Positions 8,618-17,395 are shown, counted from the first letter of the stretch. The stretch: 64,000 nt of DNA from DASVRZ01 sp038230215 (GCA_038230215.1 JBBRNR010000007.1:62001-126000); one strand, 5' to 3'. Notes: generated by a model from the letters alone, not told the origin. A program made the numbers and translations.

Positions 8618-9520
8618 ATGACCAGCTACCAGCTTGACCATCTCGACTATCTCGAAACCGAAGCCATCCATGTGATGCGTGAGGTCGCCGCCGAGTTTGA
8701 GCGGCCCGCGCTGCTTTTTTCCGGTGGAAAGGATTCCATCTGCCTTCTGCGCCTCGCGGAAAAAGCGTTCCGACCATCAGACATCCCGATGCCCTTTCTC
8801 AACGTCGATACGGGCCATCATTTTCCCGAGCTGAATGAATTTCGCGACAAGCGAGCCGCGCAGCTTGGCGGCAAGCTCATCATCCGCAAAGTCGAGGACG
8901 CCATCGCCGCCGGCATCGCCCATCCCTCGCCCGGTGAAATCAGCCGCAATCGCCTGCAAATCCCCACGTTGCTCGCGGCACTGGAGGAGTTCCGCTTTGA
9001 CTGCGCCATCGGTGGCGCGCGGCGCGACGAGGAAAAGGCGCGGGCCAAGGAACGTTTTTTCAGTTTCCGCGACGCCTTCGGCCAATGGGATCCGAAGAAC
9101 CAGCGCCCCGAAATCTGGAACCTCTACAACGCCCGCGTGAACCCCGGCGAAAACATGCGCGTCTTCCCGCTCTCAAACTGGACCGAGATGGACGTGTGGG
9201 AGTACATCAAACGCGAGCAACTCGAAGTGCCGACGATTTATTTTTCCCACCGACGCCAGTCCGTTCGCCGGGGCGGTCAGTGGCTCCCCGTCAGCGACAT
9301 CCTGCCGCCGAAGGACAAGGAAGAAGTGCGCGAGCTGACCGTCCGCGTCCGCACCATCGGCGACATCATCAGCACCGGCCTCGTTGAAAGCCCGGCCAAC
9401 ACCGTCGATGACATCATCGCCGAAATCGCCGCCGCCCGCGTCACCGAACGCGGTTCGCGGGCTGATGACAAGTCGAGCGAGGCCGCGATGGAAGATCGCA
9501 AAAAACAGGGGTATTTCTAA
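8618..9520 (+). CDS. cysD: Sulfate adenylyltransferase subunit 2
   Basis: 300 residues from the ATG at 8618; an in-frame GTG at 8609 overlapping the cysH stop is an alternative. PP-loop ATP pyrophosphatase motif 'LLFSGGKDSICLLRLAEKAF' near residues 30-50, then 'VDTGHHFPE' and 'GGARRDEEKARAKERFFSFRD', all diagnostic of CysD. Together with CysN it forms ATP sulfurylase, which makes adenosine-5'-phosphosulfate from sulfate and ATP. The stop codon overlaps the cysN start by one base (TAATG), indicating translational coupling. Confidence 0.95.
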   Translation: MTSYQLDHLDYLETEAIHVMREVAAEFERPALLFSGGKDSICLLRLAEKAFRPSDIPMPFLNVDTGHHFPELNEFRDKRAAQLGGKLIIRKVEDAIAAGIAHPSPGEISRNRLQIPTLLAALEEFRFDCAIGGARRDEEKARAKERFFSFRDAFGQWDPKNQRPEIWNLYNARVNPGENMRVFPLSNWTEMDVWEYIKREQLEVPTIYFSHRRQSVRRGGQWLPVSDILPPKDKEEVRELTVRVRTIGDIISTGLVESPANTVDDIIAEIAAARVTERGSRADDKSSEAAMEDRKKQGYF

Positions 9521-10836
9521 TGAACACGCAGCATCCTGTCGAACTCCTCCGCTTCAACACCTGCGGCTCCGTCGATGACGGAAAATCCACGCTCATCGGG
9601 CGGCTGCTCTACGACACGAAGTCGTTGATGGAAGATCAAATCGAAGCGCTCGAACGCTCCGCCGACATCACCGGCGGCGGGCAGATCAATCTCGCCAATC
9701 TCACCGACGGACTCCGCGCCGAGCGGGAGCAGGGCATCACCATCGACGTCGCCTACCGCTACTTCGCCACGCCGCGGCGAAAGTTCATCGTCGCCGACAC
9801 GCCGGGCCACATTCAGTACACGCGCAACATGGTCACCGGCGCGAGCACGGCCAACCTCTCGGTCATCCTCGTCGATGCGCGCAACGGCGTCATCGAGCAG
9901 ACGCGCCGCCACACCTGCATCGCCGCGTTGCTCGGCATCCCGCATCTCGTGGTCGCCGTGAACAAAATGGATCTCGTCGGCTGGAGCGAGGAGCGCTTTC
10001 TCGAAATTCGCGACGCCATCGAAGGCTTCCTGCCCAAGCTCGACGTCGCGAAAGACGTGAAGTTCATCCCCATCAGCGCACTCACAGGCGAGAACGTCGT
10101 CGGGCCGTCCGACAAGACGCCGTGGTATCAAGGCCCCTGCCTGCTCAACCATCTCGAGACCGTCCACATCGCCAGCGACGTGAACCTCACCGCCTTCCGC
10201 ATGCCCGTGCAGTGGGTCAACCGGCCCAACAATCCGACTGATCATTCGCTCCACGATTTCCGCGGCCTCAGCGGGCAAATCGCCGGTGGCATCATCCGGC
10301 GCGGCGAGAAAGTCATGGTTCTTCCGAGCGGGTTGAAAAGCACCGTCAAGAGCATCTGGACGCTCGACGGCGAACTCGACGAAGCCTTTGCCCCGCAGTC
10401 CGTCACGCTCTGCCTCGAAGACAACGTGGACGTGAGCCGCGGCGACATGATCATCGGCCTCGAAAACCTCCCCGGCATGAGCACCGAGTTGCGCGCCCGC
10501 GTCTGCTGGATGCACCCGCGCCCGCTCCAGCGCGGCAACAAATACTTCCTCAAACATACTTCGCAAACCGTGCAGGCGGCGGTCACGAGTATCGAGAGCT
10601 GCATCGACATCCGCACCTTCGAGCACGAGCCCGCGCCCGCCCAGCTCGCCATGAATGGTATCGGCGAAATCCGCCTGCGCACCTCCAAGCCGCTCGTTTT
10701 CGACGGCTACGGCACCAACCGACTCACCGGCTCATTCATCCTCATCGAGCAAGGCACCAACCAAACCGTCGCCGCCGGCATGCTTTTTCCGCCGACCGAG
10801 CCGGTGCAGCCGGAATACAACGACTTCGCGATCTGA
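9520..10836 (+). CDS. cysN: Sulfate adenylyltransferase subunit 1 (GTPase)
   Basis: 438 residues. EF-Tu-like GTPase: G1 'GSVDDGKSTLIGRLLYD', switch region 'EREQGITIDVAYRYF', G3 'DTPGHIQYTRNM', G4 'NKMD', then two beta-barrel domains. GTP hydrolysis drives sulfate adenylation by CysD. The length equals a stand-alone CysN: there is no C-terminal CysC (APS kinase) domain as found in NodQ or CysNC fusions, so PAPS synthesis would need a kinase encoded elsewhere. The stop codon lies inside a perfect 22-bp palindrome. Confidence 0.95.
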   Translation: MNTQHPVELLRFNTCGSVDDGKSTLIGRLLYDTKSLMEDQIEALERSADITGGGQINLANLTDGLRAEREQGITIDVAYRYFATPRRKFIVADTPGHIQYTRNMVTGASTANLSVILVDARNGVIEQTRRHTCIAALLGIPHLVVAVNKMDLVGWSEERFLEIRDAIEGFLPKLDVAKDVKFIPISALTGENVVGPSDKTPWYQGPCLLNHLETVHIASDVNLTAFRMPVQWVNRPNNPTDHSLHDFRGLSGQIAGGIIRRGEKVMVLPSGLKSTVKSIWTLDGELDEAFAPQSVTLCLEDNVDVSRGDMIIGLENLPGMSTELRARVCWMHPRPLQRGNKYFLKHTSQTVQAAVTSIESCIDIRTFEHEPAPAQLAMNGIGEIRLRTSKPLVFDGYGTNRLTGSFILIEQGTNQTVAAGMLFPPTEPVQPEYNDFAI

Positions 10837-10856
10837 GTTAGATTCGAATCTAACTC
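10835..10856. repeat. Perfect 22-bp palindrome at the cysN stop
   Basis: The half-site GAGTTAGATTC is followed directly by its exact reverse complement, with no loop. It begins within the cysN stop codon and lies about 115 bp before clpB. It could be a transcript-end hairpin or a protein-binding operator; there is no T-tract. Confidence 0.8.
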
Positions 10857-10970
10857 CGCTGCCGCAAACGGCATCCGCCCGAATCGTAACACGCGAGCTG
10901 GCGCCACTTCCTCGCTTCCGAGCGAGGCTGAAGCCTGTCGCTTGCGCGGCATTTTGGAGTAAATTGCGGT

Positions 10971-13547
10971 ATGCGTATCGACCGATTTACCACAAAAATG
11001 CAGGAGGCACTGCAAGCGGCGCAGGATCTCGCTTCGAAATCCGACCATTCCCAGATCGACAACGAACATTTTCTTCTGGCTTTGCTGGAGCAGGGCGAGG
11101 GAGTCGCGCGACCCTTGCTGGAAAAAATGGGCGTCTCTGTTTCCACTCTGGAACATCGACTGGAAGAAGTGCTGGCGAAGCGGGCCAAAGTGTCCGGCGG
11201 CGCCCAAGCCGGGCTGACTTCTGAGCTGACGCAGGTGCTGAATGCCGCCGAGGGCGAAATGACAAAACTCAAGGACGAATACACCAGCGCCGAGCATTAT
11301 TTGCTCGCTCTGGCGGACTCGAAAAACTCTGTGGCCAGAATGTTATCTGACTCCGGTGTGAAACGCGACAACCTGATGAAGGCGCTTATGGAATTGCGCG
11401 GCTCGCAACGGGTGACCGATCAAAATCCCGAGGGAAAATATCAAACTCTGGAGAAATACGGGCGCGATCTCACTGCGGCAGCGCGTAGAGGGAAAATCGA
11501 CCCCGTGATCGGTCGCGACAACGAGATCCGGCGCGTGATGCAAGTCCTCTCGCGCCGCACCAAAAACAATCCGGTGCTGATCGGCGAACCAGGCGTTGGC
11601 AAGACGGCCATCGCGGAGGGATTAGCCAGGAGAATCGTTAGTGGTGACGTGCCGGAATCGCTCAAGAACAAGCGGATTATTAGCATGGACATTGGGTCGA
11701 TGATTGCGGGTGCAAAATTCCGCGGGGAATTTGAGGACCGGCTGAAGGCGTTTCTCAAGGAAGTGACCGATTCGCAGGGCGAGATCATACTTTTTATAGA
11801 TGAGTTACACACGATTGTGGGTGCCGGAGCGAGCGAGGGAGCGGTCGATGCGTCTAACATGTTGAAGCCGCAACTGGCGCGCGGCGAGTTGCGGACGATT
11901 GGCGCGACGACGCTTAACGAATACAAAAAATACATTGAGAAAGACGCCGCACTGGAGCGTCGTTTCCAACCGGTGCAGGTGGGCGAGCCGAGCGTGGAAG
12001 ACACGGTGGCGATTCTGCGCGGACTCAAGGAACGCTATGAGGTGCACCACGGCGTGCGCATTCAAGATTCCGCGTTGGTGGCCGCTGCGGTGCTCTCGAA
12101 CCGCTATATTTCGGATCGTTTTCTGCCCGATAAAGCCGTCGATCTGGTGGACGAGGCGGCCTCGCGTTTGAAGATCGAAATTGAATCGATGCCGACCGAG
12201 TTGGATGTGGCTGAGCGCGCGATCATGCAGGACGAAATGGAGCGTCAGGCCTTGCTTAAAGAGACAGACCCGGCGAGCAAGGAACGGCTGGCAAAGATCG
12301 AGCGCGAGCTGGCGGACCAACGTGAAAAAGCCAGTGCATTGAAAGCCGAATGGCAAAAAGAAAAATCCGTTCTCGACGTGCAGCGCAAGGCCAAGGAGCA
12401 ATTGGAGGCACTCCGGACCGAGCTGGAACAAGCGCAGCGTTGTGGCGATCTGGCGAAGGCTAGCGAGATTCAATATGGCAGCATTCCAGATCTCGAAAAA
12501 CAGCTGGGGGCGGAGAATGTTAACATGAATAATCCAGCGCGATTGTTGCGCGAGGAAGTGACCGGGGAAGACATCGCACAGGTCGTCGCGAGTTGGACGG
12601 GAATCCCCGTTTCTCGCTTGCAGGAAGGCGAGCGGCATAAGCTCGTTCATATGGAGGAACGCCTCGGGCAGCGCGTCATCGGCCAGCGTCAGGCGATCCG
12701 GGCGGTGTCGAATGCGGTGCGCCGCTCGCGTGCTGGTTTGCAGGACGAAAATCGTCCCATCGGCTCCTTTATTTTCCTAGGGCCGACCGGTGTGGGAAAG
12801 ACGGAACTCAGCCGTGCGCTGGCCGAGTTTCTCTTCGATGACGAGAGCGCCATGATTCGCATCGACATGAGCGAATACATGGAGAAACACACCGTCGCCC
12901 GGTTAATCGGTGCGCCTCCGGGTTACGTCGGTTACGAGGAAGGCGGGCAGCTCAGCGAGGCCGTTCGTCGCAAGCCATATTCGGTGATTCTTTTCGACGA
13001 GATCGAGAAGGCGCATGCCGATGTTTTCAACGTCCTGCTGCAAGTGCTGGACGATGGTCGCATCACCGATGGACAGGGGCGCACGGTGGATTTCAAAAAC
13101 TCGGTCATCATCATGACTTCTAACATCGGCTCGCAATACATCCTTGATGCCGGCGACAACGCCGAGCAGCGGGAGGCGCTCGTAATGGAGGCGTTGCGCA
13201 AACACTTCCGTCCCGAATTTCTCAATCGCATCGACGAGACGATCATCTTCGACCGGCTTACTGAATCCGATCTAACTCAGATCGTCGAAATCCAAGTGAA
13301 TCGCCTAACCAAACGGCTCGCGAGTCAAAAACTAACCTTGCGGCTCACAGACGCTGCGCGTCACGTTCTGGCCACCGACGGCTACGATCCTGTTTATGGA
13401 GCTCGCCCGTTGAAACGCACCATCCAGCGAGAAATTCTCGACCCGCTCAGCCTGGAAATTCTCGATGGACGTTTCCTGGAAGGTCAGACGATCGAAGCCG
13501 ACGCCCCGGATGGAAAAATCCTCTTCCGCACCGTGCCGGCAGCCTAA
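10971..13547 (+). CDS. clpB: Disaggregase ClpB (Hsp100)
   Basis: 858 residues, the normal ClpB length. N-terminal Clp repeat domain (about 1-145), first AAA+ domain with Walker A 'GEPGVGKTAIAEGLA' and Walker B 'IILFIDELHT', a coiled-coil middle domain (about 400-530), and second AAA+ domain with 'GPTGVGKTELSRALAEF' and 'SVILFDEIEKAH'. The C-terminus has 'GARPLKRTIQREI'. No IGL/F ClpP-binding loop stands out, and the long middle domain separates it from ClpA/C. With DnaK it pulls proteins out of aggregates. No CIRCE element is visible upstream. Confidence 0.97.
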   Translation: MRIDRFTTKMQEALQAAQDLASKSDHSQIDNEHFLLALLEQGEGVARPLLEKMGVSVSTLEHRLEEVLAKRAKVSGGAQAGLTSELTQVLNAAEGEMTKLKDEYTSAEHYLLALADSKNSVARMLSDSGVKRDNLMKALMELRGSQRVTDQNPEGKYQTLEKYGRDLTAAARRGKIDPVIGRDNEIRRVMQVLSRRTKNNPVLIGEPGVGKTAIAEGLARRIVSGDVPESLKNKRIISMDIGSMIAGAKFRGEFEDRLKAFLKEVTDSQGEIILFIDELHTIVGAGASEGAVDASNMLKPQLARGELRTIGATTLNEYKKYIEKDAALERRFQPVQVGEPSVEDTVAILRGLKERYEVHHGVRIQDSALVAAAVLSNRYISDRFLPDKAVDLVDEAASRLKIEIESMPTELDVAERAIMQDEMERQALLKETDPASKERLAKIERELADQREKASALKAEWQKEKSVLDVQRKAKEQLEALRTELEQAQRCGDLAKASEIQYGSIPDLEKQLGAENVNMNNPARLLREEVTGEDIAQVVASWTGIPVSRLQEGERHKLVHMEERLGQRVIGQRQAIRAVSNAVRRSRAGLQDENRPIGSFIFLGPTGVGKTELSRALAEFLFDDESAMIRIDMSEYMEKHTVARLIGAPPGYVGYEEGGQLSEAVRRKPYSVILFDEIEKAHADVFNVLLQVLDDGRITDGQGRTVDFKNSVIIMTSNIGSQYILDAGDNAEQREALVMEALRKHFRPEFLNRIDETIIFDRLTESDLTQIVEIQVNRLTKRLASQKLTLRLTDAARHVLATDGYDPVYGARPLKRTIQREILDPLSLEILDGRFLEGQTIEADAPDGKILFRTVPAA

Positions 13548-13571
13548 AGATAGGCGTTGATCTTTCCTTCC

Positions 13572-13589
13572 GGGGATGGAATCATCCCC
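13572..13589 (+). terminator. Hairpin between clpB and tRNA-Leu
   Basis: GGGGATG, a GAAT loop and CATCCCC form a perfect 7-bp stem 25 nt after the clpB stop and just before the tRNA. There is no T-tract, so it may end or protect the clpB transcript without being a classic terminator. Confidence 0.4.
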
Positions 13590-13595
13590 TCCGCC

Positions 13596-13680
13596 GCCGC
13601 TGTGGCGAAATGGCAGACGCACCGGACTTAAAATCCGTTGGGATTTACCTCCCGTGCCGGTTCGAGTCCGGCCAGCGGCA
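13596..13680 (+). tRNA. tRNA-Leu (anticodon UAA)
   Basis: An 85-nt class II tRNA. The acceptor arm GCCGCTG (13596-13602) pairs with CAGCGGC plus discriminator A at the 3' end. The anticodon loop is CTTAAAA with anticodon TAA, a long variable arm follows, and the T-loop is GTTCGAGTCC. CCA is not encoded. The accessory island begins directly at its 3' end. Confidence 0.97.
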
Positions 13681-13708
13681 TTCTCCCCCTACGAGACAGT
13701 GTGATGGA

Positions 13709-13933
13709 CTGAAATAGATGAGCAGGAGTGCGATTTACTACGAATTGCCTTAAGTTGGTGCGATTTGCTCCTAAGTCACTAAAACCAAGGGAGTTAAAGA
13801 GAGGTTTTACAGAGGAAGCCGCAAAATCCAAGAGAAGATCGCGTAACTTTACGTCAAACGTGCCGTGAAATAGATGAGCAGGCGGTTTTTGCTTCCTCAT
13901 AGGAGACGTAACTTGGTCCGCTCATCTATTCAG
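13709..13933. repeat. Inverted/direct repeat cluster at the tRNA junction
   Basis: CTGAAATAGATGAGC (13709-13723) and GCTCATCTATTCAG (13920-13933, one base shorter) form imperfect terminal inverted repeats about 225 bp apart. A direct copy, GAAATAGATGAGCAGG, occurs at both 13711-13726 and 13867-13882. GTGCGATTT is also repeated at 13729 and 13759, 30 bp apart. The stretch 13681-13982 holds no convincing gene. It could be a MITE-like element or an att/recombinase-binding region. Confidence 0.7.
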
Positions 13934-13959
13934 TGCGTAACTCTGGGCGGACGCGTAAC
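13841..13959 (+). repeat. Four GCGTAAC-type direct repeats
   Basis: GCGTAAC occurs at 13841, 13935 and 13953, with ACGTAAC at 13906, all in the same orientation within 120 bp. Iterons of this kind often bind an excisionase, integrase or replication initiator; which one cannot be told here. Confidence 0.55.
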
Positions 13960-13982
13960 CGTGATTCTCAAAAACGAGAGAA

Positions 13983-14408
13983 TTAACGTCGCGAGGTCTT
14001 CGCGGCGTTCTCGCGAGTTGTCGGGGGGGTGGTGCTGCCGACTTTCTTGGACGGCTCTTTTCCGAAAGCCGCGCTCAGATGCTCGTTGAGCAGAACAGCA
14101 AGTACCGGCACCTGGCCGGCGGGGACAGTTGCGGCGAAGTCCAGAACAGCCGATTCAAACGCAGGAGAAGGACCTCTCAATAGGAGGTGCCGAGTTGTCT
14201 CCGCTGGATGCGACAATAGAAAAAGGGCTTGGAAGACGCTCTCTATTGGCAGGCCGACTACTTTATCCATCACCAGCAAAGGCGAATTGATCTTTTGCAG
14301 CAGAATGATATGCAAACCGGTGACGGGCTCGAAGGTGATATGGCCGCCAGCAATTCCCTTTAGTTTGAGAGGCTTGGTGCCTGGCGTCTTTTGAGAGGTT
14401 CTTGCCAT
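13983..14408 (-). CDS. Hypothetical protein, last gene of tail module
   Basis: 141 residues from the ATG at 14408; the longer open frame upstream is arginine-rich and unlike coding sequence. Not recognised. It has a basic N-terminus ('ARTSQKTPGTKPLKLKG'), a hydrophobic central part ('GLHIILLQKINSPLLVMDK') and a charged C-terminal tail ending in RR. It is the last gene of a minus-strand run (17395 to 13983) that contains a phage tape-measure gene, so a virion or tail-assembly role is possible. Confidence 0.5.
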   Translation of the reverse strand: MARTSQKTPGTKPLKLKGIAGGHITFEPVTGLHIILLQKINSPLLVMDKVVGLPIESVFQALFLLSHPAETTRHLLLRGPSPAFESAVLDFAATVPAGQVPVLAVLLNEHLSAAFGKEPSKKVGSTTPPTTRENAAKTSRR

Positions 14409-14419
14409 ACAGGAAGATT

Positions 14420-14530
14420 CTAAGCCGCCGCCGCAATACCGCTCCACTTGGTGGCTTTGACGCGAAGCTTGCGAACGCCTTTTTGTTCCCACATCACTTC
14501 TCGATTGATGGTGGCGGTGTTGGTCGGCAT
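14420..14530 (-). CDS. Small 36-residue protein in tail module
   Basis: ATG at 14530, TAG at 14420-14422. It encodes a basic peptide starting MPTNTATINREVMWEQKG and ending in GIAAAA. It sits 3 nt after the stop of the 229-residue gene and 11 nt before the next start, which fits phage-style packing. Function unknown. It could be chance, but the spacing argues for a real gene. Confidence 0.4.
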   Translation of the reverse strand: MPTNTATINREVMWEQKGVRKLRVKATKWSGIAAAA

Positions 14531-14533
14531 AAA

Positions 14534-15223
14534 TTAGTTGTAAAGGTCGTCGTCGATCTCCTCGGCACCGGTCCACTCTTCGACGCGCTGCCATTTCATG
14601 CTTTGCCGCACAGCCCTATCTGCCGTTTTGAGATACTTGTAGGTTTGGATCTTAATTTGAGCCGGCGGGTTGTCTTTCATCCCGCACCCTCCAGTATTTG
14701 GCTTCGTTGGACTGGAAGTCGTTACCCGTGCGACGGGCGAGTAAACAACATAGCTGTCTTCCCCTTTTAAGATTTTGTCAGCGAACTTTTGTAACAACCC
14801 TGTGAGGGCAGCATATTTCGTTGATCGATCTGCCGCTGTTGTAGCGTTTCTCCAGTCCTCAATTTTATCCCAATGAGCCGGCGTAAGAGTTTTGAAAAAC
14901 TTATGGCTCTCTAACTTTTTCTGAGTTTCGATCCACTCAATCTCCAACACGGGCGTTCTGTCTTCGATAGGAGCCGTTGTGAGTGTGACGGTGAGAGTAC
15001 CGGTGCCGCCGTGTGCCTTTTGAATGCGAACAGTATCAACGGCGACACCCGTAAATCCGGACAACTCTTGACCTCGGATTGGTTTGCTGGCGAGACAGGC
15101 TCCGAATGGCCCCTGCTTAACGATGGTCCAGACGGCTCCGTTACTGTTTTCCTCATACGAAGGAGACTCGGGGCTGTCTTTGAGATCTTTGGTGCCTTTC
15201 CAAACAGTTTTACTATTTGCCAT
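14534..15223 (-). CDS. Hypothetical phage-type protein downstream of tape measure
   Basis: 229 residues, soluble, with no signal or membrane segment. The N-terminal half is beta-rich ('GTGTLTVTLTTAPIEDRTPVLEIEWIETQKKLE'), the middle is helical, and the C-terminus is acidic. It starts 4 nt after the tape-measure gene. In tailed phages and tail-derived particles this position usually encodes a distal-tail or baseplate component. No specific family recognised, so the tail role is inferred from position. Confidence 0.5.
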   Translation of the reverse strand: MANSKTVWKGTKDLKDSPESPSYEENSNGAVWTIVKQGPFGACLASKPIRGQELSGFTGVAVDTVRIQKAHGGTGTLTVTLTTAPIEDRTPVLEIEWIETQKKLESHKFFKTLTPAHWDKIEDWRNATTAADRSTKYAALTGLLQKFADKILKGEDSYVVYSPVARVTTSSPTKPNTGGCGMKDNPPAQIKIQTYKYLKTADRAVRQSMKWQRVEEWTGAEEIDDDLYN

Positions 15224-15227
15224 AAAG

Positions 15228-17060
15228 TTATGCCCAGGCAGTGAAGCCGGTGGCGGGCCTTGGACCTTGTTTTTTCTGAAACAAGCTTACTAACTTAGTC
15301 GTGTTTTCAGCAGTGCGGCGGGCATGTTCATTGGCAGGACCGCCGCCCCCAATGAATAGGCCGATTTTGGAAAGGCGGTCACCTTCCATAAGAGATGAGG
15401 CCTTGCGAGTTCCATCGGGAAGGGCTTCGTCGGAAGCTTTTGCAGGTGTTGAGGGGACATTGTCCGTTAATATCTTATGGAGTTTTTTCGTCTTCGCATC
15501 CACATCACTGATCAACTCCGCTAAAGCGTTGCGATAACCCGAGGTATTCACAGCATCGCCCGCCCCAGCTTTTGCATCTGAATAAGCGCCTTTGATTTTT
15601 CCGCCATCCACCAAACCCGACGAAAGAAGGGCGCGCAGGCTTTCTTTTGCCTTAACGAGTTCCTCTCCCGCTTTTTGCGCATACTCGCTTTTTACTTCGC
15701 CCAGTTCGCCGCTCTTCAAGATCGCATCAGCCCGATCCGCCACGGTGGCTTTACCTGATGCCATGTTAGCATAGCTATCTCTCTCGTTTTCCTTCTTGCC
15801 TTTCAGATCCCACAACTCGCGGTATTTGTCGCTGAAGCCGTTTTTTTCGTATTCGCGATTCATGGCCTTGCCGAACATGCCGACCTCCTCTTGCGCCCCG
15901 TTTTGCTGAGCCCTTGCGGCATCTCGTCGAGGATCTTTGCCGGTGACAGTCGCCATGACGTTTTCCACGCCCGCTTGGAGTGCCGCAATCGCGTTTTGGA
16001 AGATGGTTAGCAGAACCACTTCCAGCCCTGAGAACGCTGCCTTGAGACTCGCGCCAATGAAGCCCCATAAGTCGCCACTCATCAGCACGGCCATTCCCTG
16101 GCCGAGCGCTTCTTGCAGCGCCGCCGCAATCCCGGTCATCTCCCGCATGATGAAATTAACGCCTTCACCCATTCCGATTTTCAAAGAGAGCCCAACAGCG
16201 TTGCCCATTTCGCCATTTTTGAAAATGCCGACTCCGATTTGAACCACGCTGGCGATTTCTTTGCCCCATTCGCCCGCCTTCACTTTGAGTCCGTCCGACA
16301 TGGTGAGCATACTTTGCAACGCGTCTCTGATCGGTCCTAAAAGCGGCGTGCCGAGTTCGCGAAACATGGCGGTAAGGTTGCCCTTCAGGGTGGAAAACAG
16401 ACCTTGTGTCGTCTGCGACATGACTTCCATCGTGCCGCCGAAACGGTCCTTGATGACAGACCTTACCGCCGTGATTGCTTGTTCCGCAGAGCCGACAAAT
16501 TGACCGCCTTTGTCGAAGGTGAGCCCCTTGGCCATGAGATCCTGCGAGCTAATGGAAAACCGGCGCAACATCTCGAATGCCTCGCCAAACTGGCCGCTCT
16601 TCATGCGGCCCATGGCATTGACCACCTCATTGAGATTCTCACTCATGTCGCCCATACCAGCAGAGGCGAGATCGCCCAGATCCCCGAGAAGCCCTTTTAG
16701 ATCTGCGGCGGCAAACTTGGCTCCGAGCAAGGCCACGCCCGCTTTCATAATCGGCTCGGGCTCAAACGGGGTGATGTCCGAAAACTTATTGAGCTCAGCT
16801 AAAACGGAAGTGGCGACTTGCGCGTTCTTGGTTACCACAGTCAGCTTGGCCGTCAGCGTCTCCTGATCAGCGGCGGCCGACACCGCCTTGAAAGCCACTC
16901 CACCCGCTGCTGCCATTCCAGCCAGACCGGCCGTAAAGACAGCCAGCGGCGAAATCGCCGAAGCCAGGGAAGCGGTAAAATTCCCCAGGGCAGCGCGCGC
17001 GCCGGCCAGGGGATTGGTGAATCCCCCCGTGGCAAGTGACATGGTGGCGGCGAGGTTCAT
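15228..17060 (-). CDS. Phage tail tape-measure protein
   Basis: 610 residues, starting at the ATG at 17060, which overlaps the previous stop (ATGA). An alanine/glycine-rich N-terminus with a hydrophobic segment ('ISPLAVFTAGLAGMAAAGGVAF') precedes the tape-measure signature region 'QETLTAKLTVVTKNAQVATSVLAELNKFSDITPFEPEPI...GVALLGAKF' and 'EVVNAMGRMKSGQFGEAFEMLRRFSIS'. The middle has amphipathic membrane-like stretches and the C-terminal third is charged and coiled-coil-like. Tape-measure proteins set tail length and help DNA entry; 610 residues would imply a short tail. No capsid, portal or terminase gene is nearby. Confidence 0.8.
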   Translation of the reverse strand: MNLAATMSLATGGFTNPLAGARAALGNFTASLASAISPLAVFTAGLAGMAAAGGVAFKAVSAAADQETLTAKLTVVTKNAQVATSVLAELNKFSDITPFEPEPIMKAGVALLGAKFAAADLKGLLGDLGDLASAGMGDMSENLNEVVNAMGRMKSGQFGEAFEMLRRFSISSQDLMAKGLTFDKGGQFVGSAEQAITAVRSVIKDRFGGTMEVMSQTTQGLFSTLKGNLTAMFRELGTPLLGPIRDALQSMLTMSDGLKVKAGEWGKEIASVVQIGVGIFKNGEMGNAVGLSLKIGMGEGVNFIMREMTGIAAALQEALGQGMAVLMSGDLWGFIGASLKAAFSGLEVVLLTIFQNAIAALQAGVENVMATVTGKDPRRDAARAQQNGAQEEVGMFGKAMNREYEKNGFSDKYRELWDLKGKKENERDSYANMASGKATVADRADAILKSGELGEVKSEYAQKAGEELVKAKESLRALLSSGLVDGGKIKGAYSDAKAGAGDAVNTSGYRNALAELISDVDAKTKKLHKILTDNVPSTPAKASDEALPDGTRKASSLMEGDRLSKIGLFIGGGGPANEHARRTAENTTKLVSLFQKKQGPRPATGFTAWA

Positions 17061-17395
17061 CCGTTGTGTTTCTCCCAAACCTCTTTGGAGATCCCCAGCC
17101 GCCGAGAAATCAGGCCTTCCTCGGAACTATCAAACTGCTGCGAAGAGAGAGCGGCCAACTTCCCCTCTAGCAAGACAAGCCGGACGCTCAGTGGACTCGT
17201 TCTGGCAATTTCCGCGCGGTGCTCTTGGATTGCCCGCAGGGCATCCTTGTCCCCTGGCTTGAGTCTGTTGGCGAGATCCAGGAGCGCCTGCGGGATATGC
17301 TCATCTCCACCATGCGGGTCGAGCCCCAGAAGCCGCAAAACGGCCTTGCGAAAATCAATCTTTTGATCGAGGCCGATCGGCAACACATTGTCCAT
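17057..17395 (-). CDS. Hypothetical protein upstream of tape measure
   Basis: 112 residues from the ATG at 17395. An in-frame TTG at 17515 would add 40 cysteine-rich residues that look less convincing. Helical and soluble ('FRKAVLRLLGLDPHGGDEHIPQALLDLANRL'). The stop overlaps the tape-measure start (ATGA). Tail-assembly chaperones normally sit in this position in phages, so that is the best guess, but there is no sequence proof and no slippery frameshift site was identified. Confidence 0.5.
   Translation of the reverse strand: MDNVLPIGLDQKIDFRKAVLRLLGLDPHGGDEHIPQALLDLANRLKPGDKDALRAIQEHRAEIARTSPLSVRLVLLEGKLAALSSQQFDSSEEGLISRRLGISKEVWEKHNG

Noticed and set aside
10971..10990. Heat-shock CIRCE element before clpB
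   Set aside because: No TTAGCACTC-type inverted repeat is present upstream; the only palindrome is the one at the cysN stop.
13628..13900. 90-codon minus-strand frame running through tRNA-Leu
   Set aside because: Its end is the antisense of the tRNA (the familiar PLAGLEPAR-like artefact), and the rest is encoded by the junction repeats.
13841..13959. CRISPR-like array at the tRNA junction
   Set aside because: Repeats are only 7 bp with unequal spacing of 65, 29 and 18 bp, and no cas genes are present.
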